Positions 24,417 through 37,290 of a DNA stretch of 41,159 bases are shown piece after piece. Position 1 is the first letter of the stretch; the number at the start of each line of letters is the position of its first letter. Made by a program: the position numbers and the translations under genes. The notes beneath the pieces are model-generated. The model had not been told where the DNA came from. It searched no databases and saw only the letters and a program-made list of their open reading frames with translations. The stretch comes from Lobulomyces angularis (lineage: Eukaryota; Chytridiomycota; Chytridiomycetes; Lobulomycetales; Lobulomycetaceae), in contig JADHYX010000190.1 in NCBI GenBank assembly GCA_027604685.1, positions 1 through 41,159 of the forward strand. The letters are read 5' to 3'.

Positions 24417-27400
24417 TCAATCATTTAAATCCATTCCTTTTTCTTCCCATGACATAAATACTGACTCCAAAAACCTTTCATATGTCCATTTCCCTACTTT
24501 ATGTCTTGAAGTAATCAACTTAATATCAGCTGCTCTTTGGGAATACGCTGGTCTATATATAGGTGGACCAGCACCTTTTTGAAGATTCGAATTTGATCTT
24601 TGCAGAACCAAACTAGCCCGATATGCATGTATCGCTGACATTCTCACCTGCCATTATGGAATTAAAAAAAAGTATGAATTAATTAAAAACCAAAGGTCCT
24701 AAAGCTTCCCTGGAAACCACCATCCTGTTCTGAAGTGGTCCAAAGGTAGGCACCTTAATTTGTTAATTTAAAGGTTGAACTAAATAAATAAATCAGATCT
24801 ACCTTAGAGTCTCTGTATATTTCGATTGCAAACAAACCATTTATTAAAGGGGTAACAATAATTTGCGCATTTCCAAAATCCCCTCCGATTGTGTTAGATT
24901 TGTAATCCCGGTAATGTTCATTCCATATAATGTGGACTTGATCATTTCCAATATGTCGTTTCTATTATTATGTTAAATACTAAAAAAAGAAGTTAGCAAC
25001 CTTCTTTAGCTGCTTAGGGTCCACTGGATCAGTCGGCATTTTTGTAGTTTCATGATATATTACTTCAATGGTTGATGTACAATAATAGGTAGCCGTTTTT
25101 CCAGTGGCTAAGGACTTTTCCAAACCTCCGAGATATCCAGGGTGTGTTGTAATATCAATCTAAAAGTGTTAAAACCATTTGTTTTTTAATTCTTACCTCC
25201 CATCCCAAACTTTTTACAAACTGATCATATTCGTAACTACCTGCATCATTTTTCAAAATACTTGCTTCGTCCTCTTGACCTGCTTTAACGTAAATAATGG
25301 CAACCTTTATTGCTTCTCTCCTATTTTGCATATTAAAACGTTTTCATTAATATAAAGAATTTATATGGCTTTTACCCAAACTTCTTGTCCAATCCTTTTA
25401 TGTCGCTAATATAAAGTACAAAGGCATTTTGTAAGTAGTAACAAAATTATAACTCACCGATAAAGTGCAGGTGTTTTTCCCAATAGATGAAAGCAGTTAT
25501 CTTTAAGCCCACCAAAAGTTAAAAATCCAAGGTGACTCATTAGCAGCCGTGACCTTTGAAATATTGGTAAACTTTGCTGTGACTTTGTTGGACTGACTTC
25601 AACAAAGTTATGGGTTACTTTTTCAACTTTATCAACACTGGACACTCTTCCTGATGTAGAAATTCCACAGTGCCTCGACTCTTCTGATAAAAGTTGATTT
25701 TGGCTGTTTGGTTTGCTGACAGTTATTGTCCTTACTGCAGCTGTAACATTTTTTTCTAAGTTTCCAATAATATCTTTTGAGTTCCCAATGTGCTTATCAT
25801 AATCCTCTTCACTAGTTATATGTTCTTGTAACAGTTCTCCAACATTTCCTATCAAAGTTTCTCGATCTTTCCTTATGTCGCACGGAACATTTAGTGAACG
25901 CCCTGGCTCTAACAAGCAATCAGGGTGCTCTTCACTTATACTAACATTGTAATTAAATTTATTTTTGGTTCTGTATCGCTTACTATTGAAGTAGCTGATT
26001 TAACATGTCAATGCTTTCACAACCTGTGTCTTCCTTCCAAAAAGGAGGCGTACTTGTATCTCTTTGGTAATTAGCTTTTTCTCTATTAAAATATACAAAG
26101 TGTGAAATTTTTTATTTTTAATTTTTGTTACGAAATAAATTTAAAAAAAACAGAAGGTTTTATTTCAATCTGGTCTTTAAATTTGATTTCCTTTACAAAT
26201 CCAACATTATTTTGACAATAAAAGTCCTCAGTTTCCTCAACGTCTTCAAATGTCTCCACCAACTGTTTTGCTGAATCTCCTATGTTTGTTATCGACTCAT
26301 AAAATAATCTGCTGTCCCAAGCGTATTTCCCTGTAACATCTCTTAAAATAAACCTTGATTTAGTTTCTTGAGGAATTTCACCAGGTATTTCAATAACAGT
26401 AATTAATGTTGAGTCATTATATGTAAAATATAGATATTTTCCGTTATTCTTAGAATTTTCATCTAAAAATGCTGGGTCCATAACAGAACTTACTTTTACT
26501 TAAAAAACTTTAGAACTGTAATAGTTACCTATGCATTAAGGCAGCTCCATAAGGAGGTGAAAAATTATTGACGTGATGCAAAATGTGTTCCAATACATTT
26601 TCAGCAGTTTCCTACATAGATATTAATATATAATGTTTAAATAATTACTTGAATTAAACCGTCTTCAACATTTTCTGTTTCAAACTCATCCATTGCAGAA
26701 CTAAAGATAATTTGATTGCCGAATCCTAAAAGATTTAGAATATCTACCATTCCTGTAATGTTCCCCTTTTTTTTTTCGATTAGGCTGTGCTTCCTTATGA
26801 CTTCCTTTTTTTCTTTTTTCGTATTGTTGGTTTTTTCTGTATCGGAACTTTCAGAGGCATAATCATTAAACTAAATTAATTCTATTAATAAAGAAGTTCT
26901 ACAATTTAATCTTACTGGAGCCGGGGTTTGGGTTAATGCATATTCAATTACATCACATAGCATCTGGCTAGTGTGCGTATTGCTAATAACTGCTCTAGAA
27001 GCTACCATTATCCACTCCAATAAACAGTAAAATATCCTGGATACTATAACACCTAAAATATTCCATACATGTCAGTAGTTTTTCTAATAAACTTCTTACT
27101 TCTAACTTCTTTACTCATTATGTCATTTGGAAACATTAAAACTTCATTTAATGACCCTACTATTTTTTCTATAATGCCTTTGATAATGGCCTATAAAAAT
27201 TAAAATTAAATAAACAGTCAATGAAAAGAATAAATAAAGCGATCATGACCTCTTCCATATACTGAAGTTTTGGTACATTTTCCGCCAAAAAACACAATGT
27301 TCCAGTAGTATAACTCATAATCTTTAAGGATGGAGATGTCAAATGACTTAATAAAGAATTTATACAGTCATCGACAACTTCTTTATTTGGCCTGTAACAA

Positions 27401-30400
27401 CATAAAATTCAAAACAAGAAATAAAAATTAATGAATACTCTTGGTTATTTATCATTTCCTCAAATGCCATCACCCCTATCGAACAAATAATCTGCCCTTG
27501 AGTTTCTTGGTATACATCATCAGATAGTTTATTTTTCTCTTCATTTGATAGCAAAGCCAAGAAAAGATCTTTTAACTCCAACTTGAGTGTTTCAAACGTC
27601 ATATAACCTTTCAAACACAGTTTTGAAGTATAATCTAGTTCAGGTAGATTATTAAGTATCGAATTATCCTCTAAATCTGAAACTCTAACGGTAATTAAGT
27701 CTAATCTGTTACTCTCATTTGTATTTTTGTCAGGATCTTTGAAATCGTCACTGTTTAAAATACAAATCAAAGAAGAAAGTATTTTGATTCCATTCTGCCG
27801 CACTATCTCTGGATAGATGCTTTTTTTTACAAACTGAGTTTCAAAATAAAGAATTATTCAAAACTGTTATTATGTACCAGTCTTTCTACTGCTTTAATAA
27901 ATGCCTTTATAGTAATGCAACTACCTGGTAAGCATAACGTAAACATTTGAGTGGAGTTCATTAAAATTGCAATCTAAATAATATATAATTAGTTCTCAAA
28001 ATAACTTTTGTTCTTACAATAATTTTGCTATCATCAGTGGATAAACCTTTAATCAGTAATCTGTAAAAGTGGGAAAATGCGTTTTCAGGGATTGGTTGAT
28101 CATGCCTTCTACACATCATTTTACAGAGCAAGCCATATGCAATGGCTCTTCCATCACTGTAATCACTATGGAATATGTATTAATGGAAAATTATCCTGTT
28201 TAAAGTCTACTTTGTTAAGTCTGCTGCCTGAAAAATCCATGGTAAAAATTCAAAAAATGATGGCATGGATACTTTTTCGTAAGACTGGGCTGTTCGCACC
28301 TAATTTAATTTATTTAGTAGGAATACTGCTTTTAATATAAGTACTTTTTCTAGTGTATCCCACACGTTGACCAAACATTTAATCGCTTCAGAATGATTGG
28401 AAGGCTAAATGTTTTGCAAAAATTATGGTAAAGGTGTTATAAAATATACAAGTATGGAATTTGGGTTTCCTAATGCGCATAACATATTTTTCCACATATC
28501 CTGTGCATTCTCTGAATTCCAATTTAAAGTAGTAAGATTGAGAAAATCTGCCAATTTATGATGGACTTGAAATGAGAACATAATTCTTTTTGGACTTAGA
28601 AAATAATTTTTTTAAGAAGTCAGAAAATTTAGTTCACTTTTTTGCTCAATTTTAAAAAAAATCTTACGACACTGTTTCAACTTTAGAATTCTCGTCTCCT
28701 AAGAGTCCCATTGATGAAACAGATCCTTTAAAGTCCTTTATTAATTGCTAAAAGCATAATTTTATTTTAGTTTCAGAGGGAAATACTAGAATAAACAACC
28801 TTCACGTTTGGCGCAACTTTAACATTTCCAAACCCTTTTGAAACTACATCTTCATCTTCAGAATCAAAGTCATTTTTAGCAATATTTGGATTAAAGGAAT
28901 TTTCCAACTTTTCTGGACTCATGCTGGTCCTATTGCTGCTACTTAAAAAATTTTCCCCAGAAGTGACTTGATTTTCAGTTTCGACACATATTTCTGGTAA
29001 ATTATTCATGAAAGATCCGGAAGCACCCAATGTCACACTTCTGTTTGCGACACCTGTTGGAGATCGAAATCTTGAAAGTACATTCTTATGCCTTTTTGAT
29101 CCAAAAGTTTCAGTATCTGTTTTAAAAACGTTATCGTAATCGATGTTATAAACTTGACTTGCGATTATTTTGGTTAACTTATACATAGTTTTCTAATAAA
29201 AATGAATATTAACTTATATGAAGTAGGTTTCAATTTCGAATTACTGCCCACTGAGCAACACACTGCGGCCAAAACACACTCCTAGTCAACTGAGAACGCA
29301 ATTTTTTCCACAATTCTTTATCCACAGTAAGTGACCTAACCCACGTACATAATAATGCTTCCATTATGTTTTCATTAATTTCATATAAATCCAACTTTTG
29401 AGAAAGCTTTCCACTATTTCCAGAAGAATCTAATCTAGGACACATAACAATTTCTTGTATTTCCAGTAAGTTGGTTAAAAGAACTTTCCATGTTAGTGAT
29501 TGTATCATAAAATAGATTTCCATAGCTATCAACCTAAAAATTTGTAGCACTTCCTTGTAAATTATTATCTACGTGAATAAAATTCATATATTAATGTATT
29601 AAAATAAATCTAACTTACCTGGTTTGGTGTGTCGACCTGATAGTTACTACTAAAGGTATTTCTCTCTACAAACACCAATTTCAACAGCTTTATATATCTA
29701 CGTGCCCATAGGTTCATTACTACTTCCTCCTGCGATGATATAACAACTCTTGAATTTTTATCGAAAACTCCACTATTTGTAAAACCAACTTCTTGTAGAA
29801 AGGCAGGTCTTTCATCAATCTAATAAAAAATTTTATTAACCAAATTTTTAATTTTTTTCATGTCAATCCAAAGGATTAATAGAAAAAAAAAACTAACGGG
29901 AGAAGTTATCCAATATCGCATGAGATGCACTGCGCCTTTAATGGTCTCGCTTTCTGAATATGGTAGCAGCATGCACTGTCTTATCATTTCATGAAAAAAT
30001 TCCCTATTTTCTTCACTGCCAAGAACTATGAAATTTAAAATCAATGAACAAAGAGAATTTGACAAGCAGTTTTTAACAAAAAAGTTAACTAAGGTAAATA
30101 ATATTTTTGGTGGACCTTATATTCAAAGAATGATTAGCTCCTGCATAAATTTTTAAATAATCAAACTTACAAGCCACAAATCCTTCACCATCTGCTATTA
30201 GTAACCCTACTCTCCTGGAAGTCATTGGAAATAAAATTCGAAGGTAAAATTTCTTGAATAATTCCCAAGAGAAAATTGCAGACTGACCAGTTGAAGAATT
30301 CAAAGCTGCAGCACACTTTATGGAATTATTTGTTGATGAAGATAACACATCGGAGTAGTTAGTTGTGTTACTTGAAAGTGGAGACTCTGAGAGTGGGATT

Positions 30401-31506
30401 TGATTTTGTATACTCATTCTTTTGGAAGGAGAACTAGGTGGTAGTACGCTTACAGGTCTAATTTTTATATCGCATGCGGATTCTTTAATAGCCGCTAAAC
30501 CACACAGTCGAAGTACATTGTGCAAAACTTCTTCAATCATTTCAATAGAGTCGTCCTCCCCAGATAATTCTGTAGGTATCATCACTGAAGATCGGTCACC
30601 TAAAAATTTTTATTCGTGTAAGCGGGGTAATAGATTCCGCGTATTCATTGATAACCTGATATTGTAGGACCATTGGAGTTTATCAACTTTCCCCCCTCAA
30701 TTGGAATTTGCTTCAATTTTACTTTATTTCCCTCACCATACCAGCTAGAAAACTTAGATCCACTCTGGAATTCACAAAATATTTCATCTCTTGCAGTTTC
30801 TGGTAGCTCAAATGAGTTGAATACAAATAAAAAGATACAATTATTGAAAAGGCTTATAGCGCCTTCCATTTTTTTGTCCAATTCTTCAAACTGAGACTGC
30901 TTTAACAGTTGTGAAAAACTTTCTTCCTGTAAATTGCTTAGCAATGCAACTAAGATTTTAATTCCTTCAAATCGTAATCTTGGATGATTGTTTGAGGCCA
31001 GCAATATTTGGGCAATCGTAACTGCATATTTAAGACATAATGATTATTAAGGAAGAATTGGCTGACTTAGTTACCAAATCCTAAATTCTGCCATCCTTGC
31101 TTGGTTCTTTCCACGTTAAAGTGTAATAATTTAATAAATATGAAATTAAGCTTTACAATTGAAAGAAATTCTTTCCCTCCTGGTGTCATTGGACGCTGGG
31201 ATTTGTCTTTTACTGTTAAAAATTCCATTTAAAACCATATAATAGAATCAAATACCTTTTGTTTTTTCTATGTGGCTACCAAATATATCAACAGCGATTG
31301 TATAAATTAATTGATGATAATCAATAAAAACTGAGGTTTGCTCTTGCTCTGTTGCATTTTCTAAAAAGCTATACAAAACTTGTAATCGTTGTTTTGGTTT
31401 TAATTTTTCATCAAAAAATCCTTTCAACTTTTTATTAGATTTCTAAAAAAAATTTATATTAAATATTAATGTAATGTTTATTTATTTTTACATTGGCATT
31501 CGACAT
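24417..31506 (-). CDS. RALGAPA: Ral GTPase-activating protein alpha-type subunit (RapGAP domain)
   Basis: Thirty exons on the minus strand, ATG at 31504-31506 and TGA at 24417-24419. Segments, high to low, are 31506-31492, 31442-31256, 31212-31075, 31021-30656, 30599-30171, 30088-29898, 29819-29619, 29568-29245, 29192-28800, 28747-28668, 28594-28450, 28404-28345, 28299-28211, 28165-28018, 27973-27878, 27833-27439, 27391-27250, 27190-27100, 27052-26916, 26870-26649, 26611-26529, 26488-26132, 26082-25984, 25940-25458, 25405-25376, 25320-25197, 25159-25001, 24961-24803, 24753-24691 and 24647-24417. Every phase agrees; total 5,637 nt, 1,878 residues. The C-terminal RapGAP domain starts near SLGWE (about 1675) and has HIGNDQVHIIWNEH, whose Asn1734 should be the catalytic 'asparagine thumb'. 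Upstream segments such as LLCKMMCRRHD, CESIDMLNQLLQY and ALGNPNSIL fit the helical repeat body of RalGAP alpha. Members inactivate Ral/Rap-type GTPases together with a beta subunit, which is not in this window. Confidence 0.9.
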
Positions 31507-32030
31507 TTAAAAATTTCTGTTTAACAAATTGAAATTTACGTTGCTTCGGAGTTTAAAACTAAAACTTTTATATTTTTTCCTTTTTGTAAATTTAATGACA
31601 AGGTAAGGCGATTTTTGGTAAGCAAAGAATATCTCAACTGCTTATGTCAGTTTTAATATATGTTACAGTTAATGCTGTTTTCTTTTCTTTTCTCATCTTT
31701 TTTTGTATTTTTTCTACAAGCTTCTTTAACACAACTTCTTTAATTTGATCTAAGTGATGAATAATTCTTAAAATAGGCAGATTATTAATTACAGTGGACT
31801 ACAGTACTAGAAAATGAAAAAAGTGGAGGCATACCTTTTTAAATTTATAAGCAAAATACAATATTAGTACTTCAGGATTTTTTTTGATACCAGTAATTAT
31901 TAATTTTTTTAAGTAGTGTGTTGCCATTACAAAAAAATACAAAAATAATTACCAACAAAGTAAATAAAAAAAAATAACAAAAAGGAATAAAAAATAAAAA
32001 ATTAATTGAAATGAAAGTTAATATAAGTCT
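31507..32030. other. Intergenic, nothing recognised
   Basis: 5' flank of the RalGAP gene; AT-rich, with A-rich tracts near 31920-32010. No gene seen. Confidence 0.4.
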
Positions 32031-32230
32031 TATTGGTTTAAACCAGTCCCTTCCGCTACGACATTAGGGCAATCCAGTTAACAATGGGAAGGTCCATTAA
32101 AAAACAGATTAAACACAGGCAGCAACATTATGAACCTGCAAAACACATAAAAAAGTATTATAACTATAACAATTTGTGCTCACAATGTTAATATGTAAAG
32201 CAGGGTACAGATCATACTTGAATATACTCA
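32031..32230. repeat. Dispersed repeat, copy A
   Basis: Resembles 39816-40080 in the same orientation. The clearest shared blocks are TATTGGTTTA(A/C)ACCAGT (32031-32047), GGAA(A)GGTCC(A/G)TTAAAAAA(AA)CAGATT (about 32088-32110), and a 55-base block ending near 32229. Identity in the blocks is high and spacing differs by indels. It overlaps the small spliced ORF on the minus strand. Confidence 0.65.
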
Positions 32231-32319
32231 TTGTCCATTGAAATCCATTGTTTAAATTTGTAGTCATCCTTTTTAGTCCTTTGTGTAGCTTCTTCCTGTT
32301 TCTTTGCAGGTTGTCTCAT
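32109..32319 (-). CDS. Possible small two-exon gene, 42 residues
   Basis: ATG at 32317-32319 opens a Lys/Glu/Gln-rich frame (MRQPAKKQEEATQRTKKDD, then YKFKQW) of 34 codons to 32218. GTATG at 32217-32213 and TTTTGCAG ending at 32136 make a clean 82-nt intron. The second exon (32135-32109) adds eight codons, ending in AACV and TAA. The donor, acceptor and AT-rich codon usage look real, but the product is tiny and unrecognised. Half of the gene lies inside a dispersed repeat, so it may be a piece of that element. The second copy near 40 kb does not keep the ORF. Confidence 0.3.
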
Positions 32320-32866
32320 GGAAATAAAATGTGATAAAATGATAGTTGAAAAAGCAAAGCCTTTAAAGAATTAAATTAACATCTTTTGCAACCAACATCA
32401 AAACAATTAAACTAATTATCTTTTCAGATTTATAATTTGGTATAAATTAACAACAATTTCCTACAATTTCGTTAAATATAATTTCATTAATCCTTTAATC
32501 TAATAATTCTTCAACTAACTACAAAGGCAAAATCAAAACTTTACATAACCTTATTAAAGCAAGAGACTGTCTTAAGAGCATAATCCCAGAAGCACTAAAA
32601 AGCACTTACAAAAGGTCAAACTATTAACGTTGATTTGTTTTTTGTAGCTTTTTATAATGGTGCACTTTTGAAGCTACTTGAGAAAAGGTTATAAATGAAC
32701 TGAAATTTTTATCCAGACCTTTGAAGTGACGTTGATATTTGAGATTGACAACAAAACTTACAGTGTTATTTTTTAGTAGTAATAAGTGGAATTTTGAACA
32801 AGAGTAAAATAATACATTGTGAAACAAGAAAAAATTTTTCCAGCTTTCTGAATATATTGAATTATA
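32320..32866. other. Intergenic, upstream of WBP2
   Basis: AT-rich spacer with no convincing gene; the short minus-strand frame around 32624-32827 has no recognisable content. Confidence 0.4.
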
Positions 32867-33591
32867 ATGTCAATTGATAGTATAGCATTGGATACTTCAG
32901 AGCAACCTATTTTAAATCGAGGAGAAAAGATATTTAATTATCAAGGTAGAAAGAAGAAATAATCAAAGATTTTAATTTAAATTAGAAAATTAATCAAAAT
33001 AAAACATTTTATAGGAGGAGTTTGGTTAGAGTTCGAGTCAGGTTCTGGTTATCCAGGACAAGGACAAAATTACTATACTAAAGGTGGAACCGTGTACCAG
33101 ACAAACTTAAGGGTCATTTACTTGCCCGTACCAAGTTTGCCATACCTGAAAAGTTTTACAGTTCCAATTGTAAAAATGAATTTTACTGAAAATGTATTAA
33201 TAATCTATTTTAGCAAAATTTTAAAGAGGAAAAGTTTAATCAACCGTTGTTCGGTGCCAATTTTTTTGAAGCATTGATTTTTCCAGTACCACTAGGCGGA
33301 CTGACTATACCTGGTATGATTTTAAGACAATTTTTTAACTACCATATGATTAAAAAGCAATTTTAATGATTATTAATCCAAATTTAAGGTAAATTGAAGT
33401 TAACTTTTAAAGAAGGTGGAGGATTTGAATTTAATACGATTTTAAAGCAATTAAAGTCAAGAATATCAGGCACTACAGCAATGGAGGGAGAATCTTTACC
33501 CATATATGACGGAAGTTCATTAGCTAATTCAGATCAACCACCACCACCACCCCCTTCATTTTCAGAAGAACTTCCTCCACCAGAATATTAG
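32867..33591 (+). CDS. WBP2: WBP2-like protein (GRAM/PH-type domain, PPxY motif)
   Basis: Four exons: 32867-32945, 33015-33169, 33214-33313 and 33389-33591, phase-consistent, about 178 residues. WBP2 family proteins bind WW domains of HECT ubiquitin ligases and YAP-type coactivators through PPxY motifs. Features seen are a short N-tail with NRGEKIFNY, then GGVWLEFESGSG and a GGTVYQTNLRVIYLP strand pattern of the GRAM-like domain. QPLFGANFFEA corresponds to the family's P-x-FGANY block. A polyproline run follows, and the last residues are LPPPEY, a PPxY motif right at the C-terminus. The protein is shorter than animal WBP2, with one PPxY rather than several. The stop is TAG, followed two codons later by TAA. 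Confidence 0.88.
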
Positions 33592-33751
33592 TATTAATAT
33601 TCGTTCATTTATCTTTTTTAAAATATTTTTTTTTTTTAAAGATTTTCTAAATCTGTATATTAGTCAAATTTTTAAAAACAACTTTATAAATGAGTATTCA
33701 AGTTACATTCATTATTGTTTTAGTTTTATTAATAAATTTAAAGAGTTCATT
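33592..33751. other. 3' flank of WBP2
   Basis: T-rich downstream sequence; nothing recognised. Confidence 0.4.
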
Positions 33752-34135
33752 TTAATAATATGCATCAACATTTAGTTTACTCCATTCGGTCAAATAACTG
33801 GTTTTCATTACAGTAGCAACTTCAGCAGTGATCTGGTAAATAATAATTGAGTAGTTGGTTAGAGTATTAATATTAACTTTGCTGTTACAGTCATTGCACA
33901 CTACAAATTTCACCATTGTTAGCATCTTCATAATAACCTTTTTTTGTAACACCACTCATTTGAATTTTACCTTTCAAACAAAAATTCAGCTGTATTTACA
34001 GCGTCAAAAATAATTATTTCATTGTCCTTAGAATTTCAGATTTCTATTTCTTTTGTTGGAATTTCTTTTCTTTTCTGTAAAAAAGCTGAAAATTTTACAC
34101 CATCAAGATTGAAGTTTAACTCAACATTGAAAACC
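33752..34135 (-). pseudogene. Broken or mis-spliced minus-strand coding fragment
   Basis: Several minus-strand stretches look coding but do not join cleanly. They are an N-terminal piece near 34130-34060 (NVELNFNLDG), a piece at 34021-33963 with DNEIIIFDAVNTAEFLFE, a piece from ATG 33958 (MSGVTKKGYYEDANNGE), and an end piece at 33830-33752 (TAEVATVMKTSYLTEW) closing with TAA. A branch-like CTAAC and TTTACCAG near 33840-33860 suggest a last intron. A gap between pieces two and three would need an intron of only 16 nt or a frameshift. It is either a small gene with unusual splicing or a pseudogene; family not recognised. Confidence 0.3.
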
Positions 34136-34150
34136 AGTTAAGTCAAGTTA

Positions 34151-37032
34151 ATGTCTATCGAACAATATGGAAAAAATTTTCCAATTTTATTAAGAACACC
34201 CTCTCCTAGAGGAAAGGTTGAATTGTTAGAAACCATTGGAAAAGGAAACTATGGCTATGTCTATAGGGTGAAATCAAATTGATATTCATCAAGAATAATT
34301 AAAACTCATTGTAACTGTTTTTTAGGGACGTTTAGTTGCAACCAAAGAAACAACAGCAGTAAAGGTTGTTTTTTTGAAGGAGGATGAACTAAAGGAAACA
34401 TTATTAGAAATGGACATTTTGAGACAATGTAATCACCCAGGTATTACGCGGTATATGGGGTGTTTTTTGAAAGGTTTAGATTTATGGATATGTATGGAAT
34501 ATTGTGGAGGTGGTGCACTTGATACCCTATATAGAAGTATACTTATAAAAAATTTTTTACAATGCAATCTCTCAGAACTGATATTCATTTAATTGTATAG
34601 CTTTGCGGAAAAATTTGAACGAAGATCAAATTGCATCAATTTTATACGATACTGTTTCAGTATATATATATTTTTTTTAATAAAATGACGAAATCTGTTT
34701 ATGTCAAACACTATAGATAATTTGTTAATTGAAACTAAATTTCATATCATTTTAGGCTCTAGATTATCTGCATCGGGAAGTATTTTTAATTCATAGGGAT
34801 ATAAAAGCAGGGAACGTATTTATTACTGAAAACGGTGAAATTAAACTGGGTAAATAACATGTGTGATATTTTAACTGTTCAAGGTGATTTTGGAGTTTCG
34901 GCAAAATTAAAATCTTCAAATGGTAGGGCAAGAACCTTTATTGGTACACCTTATTGGATGGTATGGGAAATTTGTAAGACTTATAAAAAACTAAACAAAA
35001 CTGCAGGCTCCAGAGGTTATTATGACAGATCCTGAGTCTAGCTCTTCAAAAACAGCTACCTATGATACTAAGGCAGATATATGGTCAATCGGTATATATT
35101 GCAATTAAAACTCTCATTATTTGGATCGCTAATTTTTTTCAGGAATTACGGCAATAGAAATTGCTGAAAAAAACCCACCTTTAAATGACATCCATCCAAT
35201 GAGAGCCTTATTTCTAATTCCAACATCAAACTTAGGATTAGCAAAACCAAAAAATTGGTCTAAACCATTTCAAGATTTAATAGCAGAGTGTTTAATAAAG
35301 GATCCTAATACTAGACCTACAGCAATTCAAATTCTTAATCACCCTTTTTTTGCCAAAGCCAAAAATTTGGATAGAAGAAGAATAATCTTTGAATTGGTAC
35401 AAAAGGTACGAGTAATACGAGAAAAGAAAAAAGCAGGCTTAGATATTGACGATGAAGAGGACGAAAAGAAAGAAGAGATTCCACAAAAAGTGCTCAGTGA
35501 AACTATGAAATTAGCAAAAAAAGCTCAAAATGCTTCAAATAAAGATGTTAGCTCTAACGTATTATTTATTATTTTATTAAATTGAAAGAGGATGGAGTAT
35601 TTATTTTGTAAAATTATTAATTTATTTAGTCTAAGGATCAATTGGTAGATGTATCCATTGTTATTGATAATACTTTTAAAACTTTTCAAGAAACACAGCC
35701 TGCCGTCAAAAGCGTCCTTTTGTGGAAGCCAATTACTAGTGTTTTGAAGTTAGAAGTTCAGACAGGGGATACTCTAGATAATCGTTACACTTTGATTGGA
35801 ACAACCACAGGCCTATATTTTATTGATATGGAAAGAGATACAGGAGCTGGTGAAATGATTCCTTTGATTAGAAACATTAGGTTTAAGCAAATTGAGGTTG
35901 TACAAGAATATGGAGTTTTAATGGCATTGAGTGGTAAACATGATCACATTCGACAATATAAATTGGAAAGTTTAAGAAAGTTGATTAAATATCTTACTGG
36001 AACACCAGTTTCCGCAATCATGCATCCAGATGGTTCGCAAGATAAAGCAGAAGATGAAGATCTTTACAAGCACTTAAAAAGAGATGTGGAAGATGAGGCT
36101 GTTTTAATATCGAAATGGACATCAGATTATATAAAAATTCTTGGAACGAAGAATACACAATATTTTAATATTCAAAAAACAGAGACTTCAATATATATGG
36201 GTGCCCTTTTTAGACAAGATTTGCTGTTGTTTCAATGGGCAAAAGAACCATATTTGAAATTCATGAAATTAAAAGCATTTTGGTTACCAGAGACCCCAAA
36301 GAAATTAAAATTACTGCATGATGGGTTATCAATAAAAGAAATTTGTCTTATGTACAACAACGAGTCTAATTTAATAAACCTTGATGATAGTAAAGTAAAG
36401 GAGGTAAAGGTTCATAAAGAATTTTCAACAAATAGCAACAGTAAAAATCCAAAGTGGGAAACATTTTCACAGATTCCTTTTAGTGACAGTAAGTTAAAAG
36501 AGTTAAGAGAATTAAGTGAAAAATCTGGTACCATAAATAAAAAATTATTGGCTGTTGGAGGAAATACTCCTAAGACTAATCAAGTTGTCGGTGATAGATA
36601 TTTTTTGGCCACATATGATTGTCACACTCGTGTAACAGATATTGACGCACAACCAATGGTAACATAATTTTAACAAAATAAAGGTTGAAAAATTATCTTT
36701 AGATTGGTAGTGGGGTCGGTGGTTGGAAAAGTGGAGTAACATGGCAAGAGCCTCCAATTGATTTGATATTACGGCCAATAGATTTTGTAATTGCGATAGG
36801 AAAGCAAAGCTGTCAAGTTGTAGATTGGAAATCTGCCTCATTGGTACAAGAATTTACTTTGGATAAGGAGGGTATTGCGAAATTAATTTGCGATAAACGT
36901 GGAGGAATTTTATGTTCGGTTGAAAGAAAAAAGAGAGGTACAGTGGTTTTCAAAGTTTATGAACCCAATGTAAGCTTAAATAAAGGAGGAGCCAAAGTTA
37001 TTAACAGTAGTGATGATATCACCAAAAGTTAA
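34151..37032 (+). CDS. GCK-type STE20 protein kinase with C-terminal citron homology domain
   Basis: Nine exons: 34151-34267, 34326-34536, 34601-34659, 34756-34849, 34884-34960, 35007-35091, 35143-35558, 35630-36658 and 36703-37032, giving about 805 residues with consistent phases. The kinase domain spans about 22-300: Gly loop IGKGNYGYV (29-37), Lys52 in TAVKVV, HRDIKAGN with catalytic Asp144, DFG 162-164 and the STE20 signature GTPYWMAPE (APE 187-189). A Lys/Glu-rich linker follows. A citron homology (CNH) region runs from about 376 to 790, with LLWKPITSVLKL, LIGTTTGLYFID and LSGKHDHIRQYKL as typical blades. This matches MAP4K/GCK-I kinases, which act upstream of MAP kinase cascades and small GTPase signals. 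All catalytic residues are present, so it should be active. I cannot assign a specific MAP4K orthologue. Confidence 0.92.
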
Positions 37033-37290
37033 TATTTTTTAATTATTTTTTGCTGTATTTATTATTTAGATTTTTTTTTTATTACCTTTAGTAATCTGAG
37101 ATATTTTATTTACTAACTTATTTTCATTTAAAATATATTGTAAATTTAGAACTTTACCATTTAGTTTTCATGCAAGTTAAAATTATATTATAATTTTTTA
37201 ATTTTTGGTTTTTATTTTATGATCAAATATAATTTTTTAATTGTAATTTAATTAAAACTGCGGAAAAATAAAAAAAAAGTTTCAAAGTTG

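Noticed and set aside
28077..28340. Plus-strand open frame of 87 codons
   Set aside because: It is antisense to exons 13 and 14 of the RalGAP gene, which splice and match the family.
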